NCBI GenBank assembly: GCA_945868935.1
Contig: CAMBNE010000079.1
Coordinates: 1 to 5,857 of the forward strand
DNA: 5,857 nt
Origin: an uncultured Clostridia bacterium
GTDB taxonomy: Bacteria > Bacillota > Clostridia > Oscillospirales > Acutalibacteraceae
Reading direction: 5' to 3'
A program made the translations under genes and the position numbers. Shown piece after piece: positions 5,196 to 5,857 of the stretch (its first letter is position 1; every line of letters starts with the position of its first letter). The notes below the pieces were generated by a model. It did no database searches. It was not told where the DNA came from and saw only the letters and a list, made by a program, of their open reading frames with translations.

Positions 5196-5857
5196 TTATA
5201 TATATTCAAGAAAAACTGTAATTACATTAACTTCTTTACTTCTGTAAACAAGAGCCTCTTCATTAAGATTAGGATTATACCAGTTTGCAAGATTTGCATT
5301 GGCAATCCACTGAGCAAGATAGCCGTCGTAAATAATTTGGTCGGCAGTAGTATCAAAATTAAGACTTTCGTCAATTACAAAGTCAAAATATTTTTCTCCG
5401 TCCTTTGCCGCCTGTGCAATTGCATTTGTAACTTCATCGCTGTCGTATATATCATAAACAGTCACACAACTGTAGCTGTAGTAGTAATACTTAGTTCCGG
5501 TACAAACGGGAGCGAAAACATTATGATAATACTGAGAGTTTTCATATTCACTTAACGATACTTCGCTGTAGAGCGGAGAAGTGCTGTGTGACTCGGAAAA
5601 CTTATCGGACGGAAGATTAAAATAGTCATATATCGGGAATTCCATATCTCCGTCGGTGTCGTTCCACGTCACGTCAACCTCGTACCATTCACCGTCAAGC
5701 TTAACATTGTTCCAGGCGTGAGATTCACCGTCGCCGGAACCCGTAATGCTGATGCAGTCAACTCCGAGCCTGTTGCACAAAAGCTGAAACGCCCTTGAAT
5801 ATCCCTCGCAAACGGCTTTTTTATCTACCAATGCACCGTAAGCATCATTCTCGTGAC
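5196..5857 (-). CDS. Transglutaminase-like cysteine protease/hydrolase domain protein, 5' end cut by window
   Basis: The frame stays open to the right edge, so only the last 219 residues are seen. Numbered from the first full codon in the window, AYGALVDKKAVCEGYS holds the nucleophile Cys16, ESHAWNNV holds His46 and YEVDVTW holds Asp61. This is the complete Cys-His-Asp triad of bacterial transglutaminase-like domains. DYFNLPSDKFSESH (about 75-90) is also typical of clostridial members. The remaining 120 or so residues are aromatic- and acid-rich (YYYYSYS at about 117-123) and may be a binding or cell-surface region. Such proteins are commonly secreted, with N-terminal signal and repeat domains, which here would lie outside the window. 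A TTG at 5831 is in frame but lies inside the domain next to the Cys motif and should not be taken as the start. Cross-linking, peptidase or amidase activity cannot be told apart. Confidence 0.88.
   Translation of the reverse strand, partial: HENDAYGALVDKKAVCEGYSRAFQLLCNRLGVDCISITGSGDGESHAWNNVKLDGEWYEVDVTWNDTDGDMEFPIYDYFNLPSDKFSESHSTSPLYSEVSLSEYENSQYYHNVFAPVCTGTKYYYYSYSCVTVYDIYDSDEVTNAIAQAAKDGEKYFDFVIDESLNFDTTADQIIYDGYLAQWIANANLANWYNPNLNEEALVYRSKEVNVITVFLEYI
5221..5248 (-). promoter_or_regulatory. Possible internal promoter for pyrKD
   Basis: Inside the 3' end of the transglutaminase-like gene the minus strand has TTTACA (5248-5243), a 16-bp spacer and TGTAAT (5226-5221), each hexamer one mismatch from consensus. 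The predicted start, about 5214, would give a short leader of about 33 nt before the pyrK ATG. The -10 lies in a 10-bp palindrome, TGTAATTACA (5217-5226). The AT-rich context makes chance matches possible, so this is a candidate only. Confidence 0.35.

Noticed and set aside
5043..5555. Plus-strand open frame of 170 codons spanning pyrK and the transglutaminase-like gene
   Set aside because: It crosses two real genes on the opposite strand, and its translation looks random (Lys/Ile/Cys-rich, no motif).

Overview
The window looks like a chromosomal piece of an AT-leaning Gram-positive anaerobe of the class Clostridia, probably a gut Ruminococcus/Oscillospiraceae-type bacterium. The reasons are a class 1B dihydroorotate dehydrogenase (PyrD plus the iron-sulfur subunit PyrK), strong AGGAGG-type ribosome binding sites, sigma-A-like TTGACA/TATAAT promoters, a small lipobox lipoprotein, and clostridial-style M23, transglutaminase-like and DUF421 proteins. 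The genus is inference. Every supported gene lies on the minus strand, so transcription runs from the right edge to the left edge.

Right part (5857 to 3518): the 3' end of a transglutaminase-like gene enters from the right edge. It is followed 14 bp later by pyrK and then pyrD, which overlap by one base (TAATG). PyrK and PyrD together form the NAD-dependent dihydroorotate dehydrogenase of de novo pyrimidine synthesis. The operon's main promoter and any PyrR-type attenuator would lie outside the window, but a plausible internal promoter sits in the 3' end of the transglutaminase gene.

Middle (3517 to 2747): a DUF421 (YetF-like) membrane protein follows pyrD after 66 bp. Its start region is the most striking structure here: a perfect 17-bp inverted repeat with the Shine-Dalgarno in the 9-nt loop and the ATG in the 3' arm. 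It looks like a translational switch.

Left part (2746 to 1): three genes that look separately transcribed, with promoters of differing strength. They are an unrecognised soluble 262-aa protein with its own terminator, a membrane-anchored M23 metallopeptidase with complete metal and catalytic histidines, and a 139-aa lipoprotein with a perfect-consensus promoter and its own terminator. At the left edge another promoter and Shine-Dalgarno-like sequence point to a gene that starts just outside.

Functionally the window mixes one housekeeping pathway with envelope proteins (transglutaminase-like protein, DUF421 protein, M23 peptidase, lipoprotein). No RNA gene, CRISPR array, insertion sequence or phage gene is visible. 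No defence or otherwise novel multi-gene system is evident; the items most worth checking are the start-codon hairpin and the dyads at the promoters.
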